A stretch of DNA of 64,000 nt from Pollenia angustigena. Its lineage: Eukaryota > Arthropoda > Insecta > Diptera > Polleniidae. Made by a program: the position numbers and the translations under genes. This document shows positions 1 through 11,219 of the stretch, one piece after another. The stretch lies in the NCBI GenBank assembly GCA_930367215.1, contig OV884056.1, positions 90,035,285 to 90,099,284 on the forward strand, written 5' to 3'. Within the stretch, counting starts at the first letter, position 1; each line of letters opens with the position of its first letter. The notes beneath the pieces were generated by a model. That model had not been told where the DNA came from, searched no databases, and worked only from the letters and a program-made list of their open reading frames with translations.

Positions 1-245
1 GATTTCAATCCCAAACTGCTTAGGATAACTTCAAGCAATTTGACACCAAGTTTTTTTTATTTGTTTTGAGTTTTTCGAAAGTGAGCGTGTTTTCAACAGA
101 CGGACATGGCTAAATCGATATAGAATTACTCAAGGAGCCAGAATATATATACTTTATGGGGTCTGAGATAAATAATAAAAAAGTTTCACACGGAATGACA
201 AACTTAGTGTACCCTCTTCACAACTTATTGTGGTGGAGGGTATAA
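1..245. repeat. DINE-1/Helentron-like repeat, terminal part
   Basis: This is the end of a non-autonomous Helitron-type (DINE-1/INE-1-like) element. It has the block with GGACATGGCTAAATCGA, AGAATATATATACTTTAT and a final hairpin where GTGTACCCTC pairs with GAGGGTATA at about 206-245. The same block recurs at 22700-22893, 25000-25070 and 58840-58999. The element's other end lies outside the window. Class assignment rests on resemblance to the Drosophila DNAREP1 layout. Confidence 0.75.
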
Positions 246-901
246 AAAGATTGCAGCAACCAAAAATTGCTAGTCTGGACAATGTCTTAGGGTCCATATT
301 GATAATTTCGATTGACAATTTTATGATTTTGCAGTCACATATCAAAAAAGTTGCCAAATTAACTTAAGTATAAACAAAGTAAGTAAATTGAATTTTATTT
401 AGGTTTTGATTAAAAAACCACTAGATTTTAAAATTTTTATTATTTAAAGCAGGTTGTTTTTGTTTATATTTTGTTTGTTCTTAACCTACTAACAACTACA
501 ATTAATGTTGGAAGAATTTCAACCAATTGTAGTGGGGAATGTAAGAAACGATAAACTCACTGTTTATTGTTGATGTTTCTGTTTAAACTTTGATATTTTT
601 ACAAGTAGAACTGTTGCATTTAATTCTTAAACGCTTAACAGTTTTATTTGGTTTAATATCTTTAGTTTTTCTAAAATCTTTGGATGAAGTTTTCTGACCT
701 AAGCAACCAGTGAAATGCGCATAAGAATAGCTTATCCCATCAACAATAAATTTCAGTGTTTTTATCAAGAATAAAAATTGGGAATTAAGCACGAATAACA
801 AAATTTTTTAAATTAAAAAAAAAAAAATATATAAAATTTGTATTCCCAAAAATTACTTTGATAATTTTTAAAATTTTGAAGAAACCACGCTGAAAGCTTA
901 C
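246..901. other. Intron sequence without recognised content
   Basis: This is the start of the intron that follows the last neprilysin exon visible here; the donor GTAAGC is at 901-896 on the minus strand. It is AT-rich with short A and T runs. I see no coding stretch, no clear terminal inverted repeat and no RNA gene. Confidence 0.5.
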
Positions 902-1278
902 CTTTTCGTGACATCATCTACACACTCCACCCATCTGGCCGCTCGTTTCTGTTTACCCGTCAAAGCAGTGATAAATTTCATTTTTCTGCTACGGAATTTT
1001 TCCGATAGGTAATCTACAGCAAAGTTATATGTATGCCACATCATATGATTTGCAATGATACGTTTATTGGTTTGGCTTAGGAGTTTGTCTAACTCATTAA
1101 AGAAACTGGGCACTGCTAAATTGATTACTTCATTCTCGTCAACCTGAAGACCTTCAGGCAAAAGAGCATTAATGTAATCCAACCACTGGATATGTTGATA
1201 TAACTCTTGCAATTGTTTGATGGTGCGCAAATTGTACATTGCTGAATAATTACTTCTTTTTGCGGTGGACCAGGAAAT
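902..1278 (-). CDS. Nep2: Neprilysin-2-like M13 metallopeptidase, sixth visible coding exon
   Basis: M13 peptidases are ectoenzymes that cleave small signalling peptides outside the cell. This exon encodes about 126 residues of the N-terminal peptidase_M13_N domain, with the family stretches WLDYINALLPEGL, VPSFFNEL and LTGKQKRAARWVECVD. It starts after an AG acceptor at 1280-1279 in phase 0 and ends at a GTAAGC donor in phase 2. The family usually has Tyr/Met-x-Trp-Arg in the NxMMWR segment; here it reads MMWH, a His for Arg change. One N-glycosylation sequon (NYS) is present. The catalytic HExxH and the Glu-containing second zinc motif are not here and must be encoded beyond base 1. The Nep2 assignment comes from recalled similarity to Drosophila Nep2; another M13 paralogue is possible. 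Confidence 0.9.
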
Positions 1279-1333
1279 CTTAATTAAGAAATCAGTTAAA
1301 GCTGGTTGGATTTTTTAAATTTATGGAACTTAC

Positions 1334-1510
1334 TTGAGCCAACTTCATTTCAAATGTTATCGATTCCTTTAATTCCCTTTCGGCTTTTGCGGGTTCAGCA
1401 CCAAAAAGTACAGCCAAATCAACCATATAGCTATAATAGGCTAAGACCAAAGAGTCATTGAAACCTTTCACCAAATATTCACGCTTTAATCCTAATGTAG
1501 GTTGATCCAA
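1334..1510 (-). CDS. Nep2: Neprilysin-2-like M13 metallopeptidase, fifth coding exon
   Basis: A 59-codon exon, phase 0 at both ends, between an acceptor TTTTTCCAG and a donor GTAAGT. The peptide carries the M13 segments LGLKREYLVKGFNDSL and YYSYMVDLAVLFGAE, and it contains a sequon NDS. It joins exon 6 across a 55-bp intron (1279-1333), typical of flies. The upstream intron (1511-12871) is 11.4 kb and filled with transposons. Confidence 0.92.
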
Positions 1511-2034
1511 CTGGAAAAATATAATAAGTTTAGTTTTTATTTAATACTAGCTTAACGCTACCACCGCTGTAATTACATTAGGAAAATTTGTTTAAAACAG
1601 ATCTCGTTTAAATACTTTTACTGTTATCGTTCTCCAGATAAACATAAATCTACCACGCCCACTTTTCCAATCTTGCGCATTTTTTGACCAATGTGCTATT
1701 TGTACCAAATTTTAAAACTAGCTGTTACCGTTCTCCAGACACAAAGTAATTAATATGGTCTTTGTGACACTCCCACTTCTCTTATCTAGAATACTTTTTG
1801 AAAGATGTTTTGTCTTGATAAACCTATTACTACTTCTATTTGTTTCAAATTAAAAAACTTTTATTGCAACTGTTCTCCAGATACACAGAAGTTTTTATTG
1901 TCTGTGTATGGACGGTGCCACGCCCACTTCGCTCATCCAGCCCATGTTTTGTCAGATGTTTTGTTTTGATAACCAAACTTTGTGTTCCAAATTTGAAAAC
2001 CTTTACTGTAACCGTTCTTCAGATATACTGTAAA
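1511..2034. repeat. DINE-like tandem core in intron
   Basis: At least four diverged copies of a unit containing CGTTCTCCAGATA occur near 1630, 1730, 1870 and 2012, spaced about 100-145 bp. Runs such as CCACGCCCACTT lie between them. Central tandem repeats and CACGCCCACTT-type words are typical of DINE-1/Helentron elements. A related unit is at 26395-26530. No coding content is seen. Confidence 0.55.
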
Positions 2035-2552
2035 GGGCATAATAATAAACCACTCAAATAAATGGCTTGGCAAACACTTAAAAATTTTACGTTTGGACAA
2101 ATATTTTGCATTGTTTATTGGGATGTTTGCCGTTTGTACAAACATTTGAAGCAACTTTTTAATATTTGGCAGACTGTTGGATATTTGTCAAACTTTTTGT
2201 GTCGTGCAATGATAAATGTTTTCTTTTCAGGGAAAGCTGTGCAGAGTGAAGACGTTGAAAAAGGAGCATTAAAATAATTTAAAATAGTAAATTGATTTTT
2301 TTACCAGTATTGCTTGCCACAAAACTGGTCGTTGTTTTAATAATTTTTTTTTGCCTTTATTTTATATTTTTTCAACGTTTAAAGCAAAAAGCAGCAAAAT
2401 TGCCGCGGCACTATCGGCTTCTGCATTCATAGAAAACGAAACAAAAGTTAAAATTAATGTTTGTACGGAGAATATTTGTGTTGTTTATTGGCAAAAACCC
2501 AACGGAAACAATGTGTGTGTTTGCCAATCATTTTGTGTGGTTTATAATGCCC
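2035..2552. mobile_element. MITE with TIR GGGCATWATAAACCAC
   Basis: Ends are inverted copies: GGGCATAATAATAAACCAC with GGCAAACAC on the left, and the reverse of GGGCATTATAAACCACAC on the right. The flanks TAAA and TTAA may be a diverged TTAA-type target duplication. No transposase is present. Confidence 0.6.
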
Positions 2553-2986
2553 TTAAGCATAATTCATCATATCGCTCATTCGCTACAACTTCGTCACAAC
2601 TCAAAAAAAATACATTTCAAAATAAACTTTGAAAATATAACCCCACACTCTCTTCAAACGGGGAAAGTATAGAACAAAAACAGATGCATTTTTTAAACAA
2701 TTGGGGGATTCACAAGGTGTGCTATCAAGTCATATCGTCATAATGTCATAAATAATATTTTACAATTGTTAAAAAAAAAAAATATTGTTGTGTTTCAAAC
2801 AAAATAAAAATGTGAATGCTTTGTTCATTGATTCGTCATAACTATACAGTAGAAATCAAAATTATAAGCGGTTGCCCACGGCAGTCATATACACAGAAAA
2901 AATTATTGCCGAATTATTTTCAAACAAACGCTTGTTTGAAAATTTTTTTTAATTTCTATAAATTTTTTTTACTGATTCAAACCATA

Positions 2987-3401
2987 GTGGTATTCACACC
3001 GAACTTGTTAATTTGTTACTCGGTAGTTTGTTAATTTGTTAAAGTTATCAACTGTGAACGACCCCCTTTTCAAAACTTTGTTAGTCTGGTAACTTTCGTA
3101 GTAAAACAACTGATTTATTGTTCTGACACAATTTATTATTCTGGAAAAAATAAAACATGCCACCAGAAAGTGTTAAAAAAACAATTGTCAACCATTTAAT
3201 TACTCATGCTTTGACTGACACAAATAACGTTTGCTGACGGTAAGTAGTGAGTTACCAACTAACAACTATTTTATCAGGGGTGCAGTGTCTTTAATTTGTT
3301 AAATGTTATTACGTTAGCGCGTTAAATATACAAAAACAAAATGCGTGTAAAAAAGTAACGATTAACGACTAACAAACTAACAAGATCGGTGTGAATTCCG
3401 C
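2987..3401. mobile_element. PIF/Harbinger-like MITE, TIR with ATTCACACCGA
   Basis: The left end is GTGGTATTCACACCGA followed by CTTGTTA. The right end is the inverse, TAACAAGATCGGTGTGAATTCCGC in reverse orientation. The flanks ATA and TAA fit a 3-bp TWA target. Internal words TTAGTTTGTTA and TTAATTTGTTA repeat near both ends. No ORF. Confidence 0.65.
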
Positions 3402-3560
3402 TAATATTTTTGTTTGATTTTTATTTAACCAACAAAAATGTGGACAACTCTTCAAAAATATAATAAACGCGTTATTGGTGTCAAGTTTTCATAATTTTGT
3501 ATGAAATATTTAACGCTCTTTAATGTTGTCGTCATTTTGCATTTTTTTATTTGATCGTAA

Positions 3561-3708
3561 GTGCCAATTCACACGTTGCAAGTCTTATTGATCAGCTTGC
3601 TACCTTATAGGCGAGAGAGAGTGAGAGAGAAACGTTTATTTTCCTCTCTTCACTCTCGTTATAAAGTAGCAAGCTGATCAATAAGACTTGCAACGTGTGA
3701 ATTGGGAC
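3561..3708. mobile_element. 148-bp hairpin MITE, TAA duplication
   Basis: Nearly perfect inverted arms of about 48 bp start with GTGCCAATTCACACG and end GTGTGAATTGGGAC, around a short GA-rich loop. Exact TAA duplications lie at 3558-3560 and 3709-3711. The 3-bp TAA target indicates PIF/Harbinger mobilisation. Confidence 0.85.
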
Positions 3709-4363
3709 TAAGAAACACTTCTTTATGTGAAATATAAGAACAACAACAAAAAACACACAGTCTATTTTTGGACGCTTTAAAAAAGTGCAACTATAAGAAA
3801 AACAATAGCAGAAACAACATTACAAGAAACAAAATCCCGTATTCAATTTTTTAAAACTGTTTGGTTAAATACATCAAATACAAAAATAGAATGATGACGA
3901 AAAACATATCGAGTCGGTCTGCTGTCGTTTTTGGTTACATTTCTTCTTTAGCAAAGGAAAGGATACAGCTACAGAGAGTGACAAAGAAAAACATTGTGTT
4001 GTGTGTATAAATAAAATAAGTCTTCGTTCAAGAATTATTCCAACAAAAAAAATGTGTCTCAAAGCCAGCCGGCGGCTCTGGTCTTCCCGTCATCTTCTCA
4101 TACAGTGCTTACTTGTGTGCGCGTCATTGCTTGTGCAAAATCTTTTTTTTTTTATTTTGAAATTTAGCATATGAATTTCAGTAACATTTTTGTTTGATTC
4201 AGTTAAATTATTTGTTTGAAAAAATCAGTGTTTTTTTTCAATAAACAAAATGCAAATAAATTATTTGAATATGCAAATTTGTTTATAGGACCGATTTCAG
4301 ACAAAAAATTGTTTGATTCTACAAATTTTTTGTTTGAATTGGAAAAATAATTTTTTCTGTGTA

Positions 4364-6000
4364 CAGTAGTCCCCGCTTAATTGCGCATCGAAAAATTTTC
4401 AGTTTTCTACGCGTTTAAACGGGGAATCATTTAACCGATAACTTTGATAAATGCGCAATCAACGCATTTATAAAACCCTTACTTGAAAAACTCAATTATC
4501 ATTTAAAGGTACTTTTTTAGTTATAATTTATTATACCTAGTTCTCATACGAAATTAAATGTTATATTAAAAGTAAAACTAATTCAGTAAACATTCTTACA
4601 TAAAAACATATGCCATTAAACCGAACACAATGAAGATTTAAAAAACCCAACGGAACTATGTAAGTATTCTCATCTTTTGTTGAGTTGATTTAAAAAATTA
4701 TTATTTTTGTGTTCGAAAGATGACTAACCCTACGTTTCCACATGCAAGTAGTGTATACGTGTATCAACGAAAAATCCAGGAAACATCTGATTGGCTGAAA
4801 TTACCAAAAATGTGTGAATGTCAGTGCAAAAGTGTGAGTGTATTGAGTTTTTCGAACTTGCACTTGCACGTGGAAACGGGGGGTAACAGGGAAATGATAT
4901 GTTTTTAATTATTTTCTAATCAAACACTATTAGCGTTTGTGTTTTCCACAAATCTACCGAGCCGAACACTAAGGCGCGATATTTAGTGTTTATTTTCGAA
5001 CACTGGTATGAACATACACATTAGTTGCCAAAACAATGCAAAAACAAAACATTTGAAAAAGTTTGTATGTATTGCTAAACAGTAAAAAATGTGCTCCAAA
5101 AGGAGCATGTTTTACGTATAAACTCATACCTCAAATCGCTTCAAACCTGCTGATAGGATGCCTGATTTTTGTATGTGGTGTTCCCGGTTCGGAGGACTAT
5201 TTTCTGCCAACAATAAGCGCTTCTTTTAATATGCAAGCAAAGCACTCCTAAAAAACTTTTTTTTAAAGGCTAACTATATAAACATATTCATAAATTTTTT
5301 GCTTTAACTTGTCGTTCTTCGATGTCAGCAGTAAAAAGCAGCTTTTTGTATATTTTATTCATTATCATTTACTGCTGTATTAGAGCTCTTTTATTGAAGC
5401 GCTCGATTATGCGCTTTTTCTCTTAAGTGCTTCAAAAAACTCGATTTTTTTTACTGGGTACTGTCTTGGCATTACTGGCAAATGTTAACGCCGTGTTAAT
5501 ATTGTTAAAACCATTTATTATGTCTTCCTTCCATGGTTTCAATTTCATTGGTGCATTTATTTTGATGCACTTAAAACTTGAGAATAAGTTGGAGCTTCAA
5601 TTATTTCCTCTTCTTCATCATCGGAAGATTCCGATAACTCTTTAACATTTTTCTTTATATTTTTCGAAATTCAAGAGAAATTTACTTTTTTTACAAATAT
5701 TTAAAACGGCAGTAAATATTTGTGTTGCCATACATATAAGTACAAAAATACTTTTACTAACTTTATTAATGCCTTGCGGACATTTAAAAAAAAGTTTTTT
5801 GGTTACGCATTTAAGCGATTTATTTTGTTCAAATTTCTGTAATTTCGGACAAAAATAATGAATCATTAAAACAGGGAACGCATTTAAGCCGGGTCATTTA
5901 AGCGGGATTTTGTTCATGTGAAAATTTTGCTTGCCAGTACATTTTGCGCATTTGAGAGGGGTAATCTTTTAAGCGGGGTGCATTTAAGCGGGAACTACTG
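4364..6000. mobile_element. pogo-like non-autonomous element
   Basis: Terminal inverted repeats are CAGTAGTCCCCGCTTAATTG on the left and CAGTAGTTCCCGCTTAAATG (as reverse complement) on the right, with extra copies of CATTTAAGCGGG inside the right arm. The CAGTAnT...GCTTA pattern resembles pogo/Tigger ends. The left flank is TA; the right flank reads TT, so one target base may have mutated. No transposase is seen. A 156-bp MITE sits inside at 4728-4883. Confidence 0.65.
4728..4883. mobile_element. 156-bp hairpin MITE, TAA duplication
   Basis: The left arm CGTTTCCACATGCAAGT pairs with the right arm CTTGCACGTGGAAACG. Exact TAA duplications are at 4725-4727 and 4884-4886, consistent with PIF/Harbinger-type insertion. 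Confidence 0.75.
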
Positions 6001-6928
6001 TTTACATATTTCTTGTAATTATTTTAAGACATATGACATTTAAATTTAATGACAACCTTGTGAATTGCCCAAACATAAAGAAAAAAATATTATCGTCATA
6101 TCACTATTTAATGAATATCAATCCCATTGGATTATTTTGAATTTGTTACTGTTAACCTTTATGTCTACAACCAAAAATTTTTCGTTAAATATACAACCAT
6201 CATACACGGGTAAGGCATGTTGTTTGGAAGTGAACATGCTCAGATTGATCTAAACCTAGGGTTGCCATATAAACTGTTTTAAGCATGTACTGATTTTTTG
6301 CAATTGTACTGTTTTATGCACAACTCCTAAAACAGTACGCAAATGTTCTGTTTTTTACACTTTGTACTGTTTTTTGTACTGTTTTTTTTTTCTCAGTCTA
6401 TATTTAACAGAACTGGCTTACAAAAAATTATGTTGTGTTAAAAAAAAAGTTTTAAAATAATAAGAGTTTTTTTCTCATAAATACTCAGTAGAAATCTAAG
6501 TTATAATGGGTGGCTCGTAGCAGTGGTATATTTTCGTGTTGTTATGATTTTATGGCTACCTCTTTCAATAGTCTTTCCCTTTCCACACCTGAGAAAGATA
6601 AAAATAAAATCTAAATTTTTTTAAGTACTAAAAAAATACTTATTGCAACACAGTTATCGTTAATTTTTAGAACTTTTTTTTTTTGAAAACAAACAAATTT
6701 GGAAAATTATCCGTTTTCAACATTTATAAAAATACCTAATACCTTTGAGGATCACTTTTCTTTACCTAAACTACTGAAATAAGAAAAAGATAAGTTAATT
6801 TTTACAAAAACTTTTTTGAAAATATTCATCGTTTTCAATTGCACTTGATTTTAAATATTTTCAGATTTTGTGAAATAAAAATAAACCAAAAATTTTTTTT
6901 TTTTTTTTTTTGATTTTATAGATTAATG

Positions 6929-7030
6929 GCCAATTTCACCAAGTTTAGGTTTAATTAACTTTCATTATAAAAGTCAAAAAACCTATTGTTTTAGTAATAG
7001 TTAATTATAGCTGAACTTGGTAAAATTAGC
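6929..7030. mobile_element. Short hairpin MITE, CCAATTTCACCAAGTT arms, copy 1
   Basis: CCAATTTCACCAAGTTTAG on the left is mirrored by CTGAACTTGGTAAAATTAG on the right, with AGTTAATTA stems between. It is a diverged copy of 7431-7544. Confidence 0.6.
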
Positions 7031-7430
7031 CGTAAATAATTTAAAAATTATTTAAAATTGGAAAATTAATTTAGGAAACAAACATTTTCTCAAACTCTAT
7101 ATGCTTGGTGCAACTATTTGTGTAGTGTAAATTGCTTTAAATACGAATATGTTTAAAGAAAATCGTACTTACAAAATCAATGAGTTAATTGTTTTGAGCT
7201 AAGTAAGGATTTTCTCCTTTCTTATATGGCTTACAGCAATGTAATGGTTTTCCTGGCCAAATGCTTCGTTTGTGGTGTTTGCTTTTTAAACGCAAATGGA
7301 GTAATTTCAAATGTATATTTATGAAATGCCATAAATTGGAAATAATTCCTTTGACGTTACACATTTTAAGTGTATTTCTTTCTTTATATAATTGTTGTTG
7401 CATATTCAACCAAAAGTTTAAAATATTTAC

Positions 7431-7544
7431 CCCAATTTCACCAAGTTCAGTTAAAACTAACTATTACTTTAACTTTCAGCTTACAATATGTTTTGACAGC
7501 TTGAACTGATAGTTAATTATAGCTGAACTTGGTGAAATTGGGGG
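7431..7544. mobile_element. Short hairpin MITE, CCCAATTTCACCAAGTTCAG arms, copy 2
   Basis: The arm CCCAATTTCACCAAGTTCAG pairs with CTGAACTTGGTGAAATTGGG. TTAC flanks both sides (7427-7430 and 7545-7548) and may be the target duplication. Confidence 0.7.
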
Positions 7545-7628
7545 TTACTGTTTTTTCTTGATTGTACTGTTTTTATGTCTTCAATGTACTGTTTTTCCGA
7601 ACTTAAAATCTGGCTACCCTATCTACAC

Positions 7629-8944
7629 GGCTGTAGGAAATATCGCCCAAAGAAAAATGGCCCAAAAAAAATAATGAAAAATCGCCCAAATGAAGAATCG
7701 CCCAAAAGAACATGAAAAATAACCCAAAAAGTTAAATATGAAATTTTGCCCAAAAGAAACGAAAAAGAGCCCAAATTGAAAATGAAAAATGACCCAAAAA
7801 GAAAAAACGAATTTTTTCCCAAAAAAGAAATTAAAAATTACCCATTTTGCAAAACAGTGTTTATTATTCATATAAATTTAGTAACTTACAAATGTAAGAG
7901 AAAAACATGTTTTATTATGGTCACAACCAACAAAACTATTTTTAAAGAAACTTATTTTACCATAATGTGGTTGTCGGTGACAATGATTTGGTTAAATTAA
8001 ACATAATATGGTCAACATTTTTTTAAAAATGGTTTTGTTGTTTTTTCTCTGGGTGCATATATTAAACTTATAACGAAAACACTTTTGGGCGCAAGGATTA
8101 TATCCCCTATGTTGTAACAAATACCGGCAGCGCTTACTAAAGCTTTTCGGCATAGCCGGCCTTCGGCCGGGCTCAAGGATTTTCTACTCTATGGTATAAC
8201 AAAAATCGGCTTCGCTAACTAAAGCTTCTCTGCATAGCCGGCCTTCGGCCGGGCGCAAGGATTTTCTCCTTTATGGTATAACAAGTACCGGTTTCGCTAA
8301 GTAAAGCTTCTAAAATCTGCCTTGTTTCCGGACGAAGGCCGACTTCGCAGATAAGCTTTAGTTATCGAAGCCAGTATTTGTTATACCATAGAGGAGAAAA
8401 TCCTTGCGCCTGGCCGAAAGCCGGCTGGGCAGAGAAGCTTTAGTTAGCGAAGCCGGTTTTTGTTATACCAAAGAGGAGAAAATCCTTGCAGCCGGCCAAA
8501 GGCCGGCTTTGCAGAGAAGCTTTAGTTAGCGAAGCCGGTACTTTTTTTTTATCAAAGAGGCCGGCTATGCTTTCGAGTTTGTAAGCTATGCTTTCGAGTT
8601 TGTCCACGGACACTATGTCACTGGACGTTATGACATGCCACCTTTTTGCAATATGTCCCGTTATTTTTCTAAATAACATTTAGGAATTCGTTGTATAGTA
8701 ATAATGAATGATTTAGACAAATAGTATGCCCGAAAAATGGGCTATTTTTCATATAAAATTTTTCGGTGATTTTTCATAATGAAATTTAAAAAACGAAAAA
8801 TCAGCCAATTGTAACGAAAAATAGCCAAACAATTTTGGGTCACTTTTCATATGAATTCAGGCCCAATTTTACATGGAATTTTTTTGGGCGATTTTTCATT
8901 TATTTTTTTGGGCCATTTTTCTTTGGGCGATATTTCCTACAGCC
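7629..8944. mobile_element. Fold-back element with 9-bp duplication TATCTACAC
   Basis: Long inverted arms start with GGCTGTAGGAAATATCGCCC and are built from repeats of GGGCGATTTTTCAT and GCCCAAA. A perfect 9-bp target duplication TATCTACAC lies at 7620-7628 and 8945-8953. A 9-bp duplication with arms made of short repeats matches Drosophila Foldback and other Mutator-like elements. The middle (about 7890-8645) holds sequence shared with the second fold-back element at 31017-32048: a TTATTATGGTCACAAC segment, inverted CCGGCCTTCGGCCGG units, and a TGGACGTTATGACATGCCA end. It is therefore composite. No transposase is encoded; long frames here are repeat artefacts. Confidence 0.85.
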
Positions 8945-8954
8945 TATCTACACC

Positions 8955-9290
8955 TTTGTGTTTTTATCAGCAAATTGAAGCAGTTGCAGCGTATATTATA
9001 ATACATATGTATTATTTGTGTCCGGCCGAACGCACTTTTTGAGACCGAACCAAAACCCGAACTTCGGTAAATTTTGACAAGTTCGGCCGAACCCGAACCC
9101 GAACTTTTAAAAATGTATTTATTTAAAACAAAATAAAATTTCGGGAAATTATTATATTTACGCTTTTGGAAGGATGCAACATGAGAAGTTAAATTGCACT
9201 TTATAGTAGTCAAAACTGTTTTATAGTTAAAAAATAATTAGTAATTGTTTTTTTTTTGAAGACAAAAAATATAAAATAAAACATTTTTCA
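8955..9290. repeat. AT-rich segment with CCCGAACTT repeats
   Basis: Between 9030 and 9115 there are several copies of CCGAACCCGAACTT-like words in both orientations, possibly the remnant of an element end. No gene is seen. Confidence 0.35.
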
Positions 9291-9294
9291 ATTT

Positions 9295-9530
9295 ATAAAG
9301 TAGCACTGTCCAGTGTGACACAAAGAATGCTGTTGAATGCCGTAGCGGGCCAGAAAATGCATTACATTCTGCTGGTGTCTAATAATTGTAAATTTTTCTG
9401 TACATACAAAGGAAAGCTAAGGTAAAATGTAACAAGAAAATACAATATAATAGTCTGGTAGTGTATAAAGTCATTTCTGAAAAATTGAAAGGAATAGGAC
9501 TATTACAAAAAATCTTTATAAAATACACTA
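9295..9530. repeat. Interspersed repeat, copy 1 of 2
   Basis: The segment containing GACACAAAGAATGCTG, CCGTAGCGGGCCAGAAAA and TCTAATAATTGTAAATTT also occurs in the same order at 16736-16985. It is followed by CTAGCATAACCCGGTGCGCTTC, the start of a common insect intron repeat. No class can be assigned. Confidence 0.6.
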
Positions 9531-9915
9531 GCATAACCCGGTGCGCTTCGCTACACTGCTTTAACCACTTCTTCAGTTGAGAGATATTTAATATATGCAC
9601 CCTATGGGAGGTATTTCCATCCCTGCGCATGCCCGCTTTATTTTTATTTTCAGTAGTGTAGTATACCATAAGAGTGACTTCTACAAAGTTTGAACATTCT
9701 CACTAAAACAGTTCTCAAGATATGCGATATTAAACATTGGCGTCCTATGGGGGGAACCACTTCCCCCGCTGCTATTTTGTTTAAATTTTGGGGCTCAGAA
9801 GATCCTACTACCAAAACATCCAACAGCCCTGGCACCATATTTCATTCCAAATAAAACATTAATGAATTTTTAACATGAATTGTTTTTGTTATCTTGTATA
9901 TAAAACACAACTACT

Positions 9916-10205
9916 TTGATTTGGTCCCTGCAAATAATTGGACCAGTCCAAACACGCGTGTAAAGAGTAGTCCACAAGGGACCAGGACTAGTTCAAAAGT
10001 AACCCAAGCGTATGGAAAAAACCTGGTCTATTTAACTTTACGATGTCCCAGGAGAGGACCATATAGCCCACCTTTGAACCACTAAGGAGTAGTTTTAAAA
10101 CTACACCATGGTATACTCATGAGGATTAGTTTTGAAGTCGTTTAAAAACGAAAGCATGTCGTTAAAAAACGAAGACATGTCGCACAGTGCTTTGGCCCAT
10201 AGACA
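9916..10205 (+). repeat. Interspersed repeat with GGACCAGTCC and AAAACGAAGACATGTCG, copy 1
   Basis: A sequence running from CCCTGCAAATAATTGGACCA to ACATGTCGCACAGTGCTTTG. Inverted copies lie at 24624-24944 and, partly, at 12400-12560. Its internal palindromic words (GGACTACTCCATGG) recall a fold-back arrangement. No ORF is credible. Confidence 0.55.
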
Positions 10206-10850
10206 TAAATCAAAAAAAAAAACAAGTATTATATTGTACTTAAAAATGTACAGATCGATAGATAACAAAATAATTAAAATGAATTTTGAAGAATTTTTAA
10301 GATTTAACTCTTTTTGGCGGCGCTAGAGGGCGTCAAAGTTTGAGAATTTATAGTAAAAATAGCCAAACAACTACTTGAGTTTTACATGCTTAGGAAAACT
10401 GTTGTTTTTTAAAGCACGAGATTGAAATTTTTTTCTGTAGTAGTTTACTATATTTAGAACTAACTGTAAAAAAATTTTATTGAATTATTTTCTCATAAGT
10501 GTTCTTTTATTGGTTTTAAAAATGCTTATTATTTACTTAAGCTCTAAAAATTTCCTAACTTTGATGGAATATTAAAAAAAAAGAAAAATACCGTCTATGG
10601 GTTTTTTTCTGATTTCGAATATTTAGACTGTTTTCTTATAACTACAAGAAAAAAAATTGAAAAAATTTTAACACAACTTGAAAAAAAAATGTATTTAAAA
10701 AAAATGCTATTTTCGTGATTTTCGCTCAAATTTTCATAGATTGAATTAGTTTAAAAAAAATAAACTAGGAACATAATAAGAAATATTAAGGTATAAAAGT
10801 GGCTTTATGTAATTATAATGAAGCGTAACTAATAACTAAAATAAATTTCA
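10206..10850. other. AT-rich intron stretch, nothing recognised
   Basis: Homopolymer-rich DNA with no inverted termini or coding signal. A roughly 45-bp segment near 10750-10785 (TAAACTAGGAACATAATAAG) is repeated directly at 11190-11228, flanking the transposon-protein fragment. Confidence 0.4.
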
Positions 10851-11151
10851 GGTTGCTTGTCCGAAGAAGCATTGGAAGCCAACCACAAAATCGTGAGAAA
10901 AACCAGACTTTCCCAAACGAGAAAAACGTCACGACGACACTCATAAAGATTTAATGACTCATTTAATACATTCCTCAGATCCGTTGTTATATTCAAACAG
11001 GAATCCAAAGACTAAAAAAAATATATTTTTTGAAGAAGTTGAGAAATATATACTGAGAGAAAATGTACCAGTTAAAGATGACGAAACAAATGTTTCGTTG
11101 AGCGGCAATATTTTTTTGGAAGAATTCAGTACTGAAGATGATTTATTGTAA
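10848..11151 (+). pseudogene. C-terminal fragment of an unclassified transposon protein
   Basis: After a good splice acceptor (AAATTTCAG at 10844-10852) the frame reads GCLSEEALEANHKIVRKTR...RKTSRRHSHKD. A one-base shift near 10935 is needed to continue as LMTHLIHSSDPLLYSNRNPK up to a stop at 11149-11151. The pattern LSEEA-E-x-H/RNK, then RK-SR, then DL-x-H-L-x-SSDPL matches a domain I recall at the C-terminus of uncharacterised, transposon-associated proteins of insects and cnidarians. The same layout recurs at 19554-19900. The shift and the isolated position show it is a dead copy. Family recognition is from memory and needs a profile search. Confidence 0.5.
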
Positions 11152-11219
11152 TTAAAAAATATGAACATACATATGTAAATAATAAATAAATTAGTTTAAA
11201 GAAAATAAATTAGGAATAT

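Larger units (their letters stand above)
2892..4361. mobile_element. Tc1/mariner-like MITE with TIR CACAGAAAAAATTATT and TA duplication
   Basis: Both ends carry a perfect 16-bp inverted repeat CACAGAAAAAATTATT flanked by TA (2890-2891 and 4362-4363). There is no transposase. Two smaller MITEs (2987-3401 and 3561-3708) are inserted inside. Related ends occur at 24193 and at 55611-56096. The TA target suggests Tc1/mariner mobilisation. Confidence 0.8.
6257..7621. mobile_element. hAT-like non-autonomous element, TIR TAGGGTTGCCA
   Basis: The left end is TAGGGTTGCCATATAAACTG and the right end, reversed, is TAGGGTAGCCAGATTTT. The 8-bp flanks are TCTAAACC (6249-6256) and TCTACACC. The right-hand copy is now split by the later fold-back insertion and is read intact at 8947-8954. 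Near both ends the word GTACTGTTTT is repeated many times. Two copies of a short hairpin MITE lie inside. Confidence 0.7.

Noticed and set aside
7619..8000. Open frames on both strands at the left fold-back arm
   Set aside because: They come from GCCCAAA/TTTGGGC repeats, and the frames are open on both strands because of low complexity.
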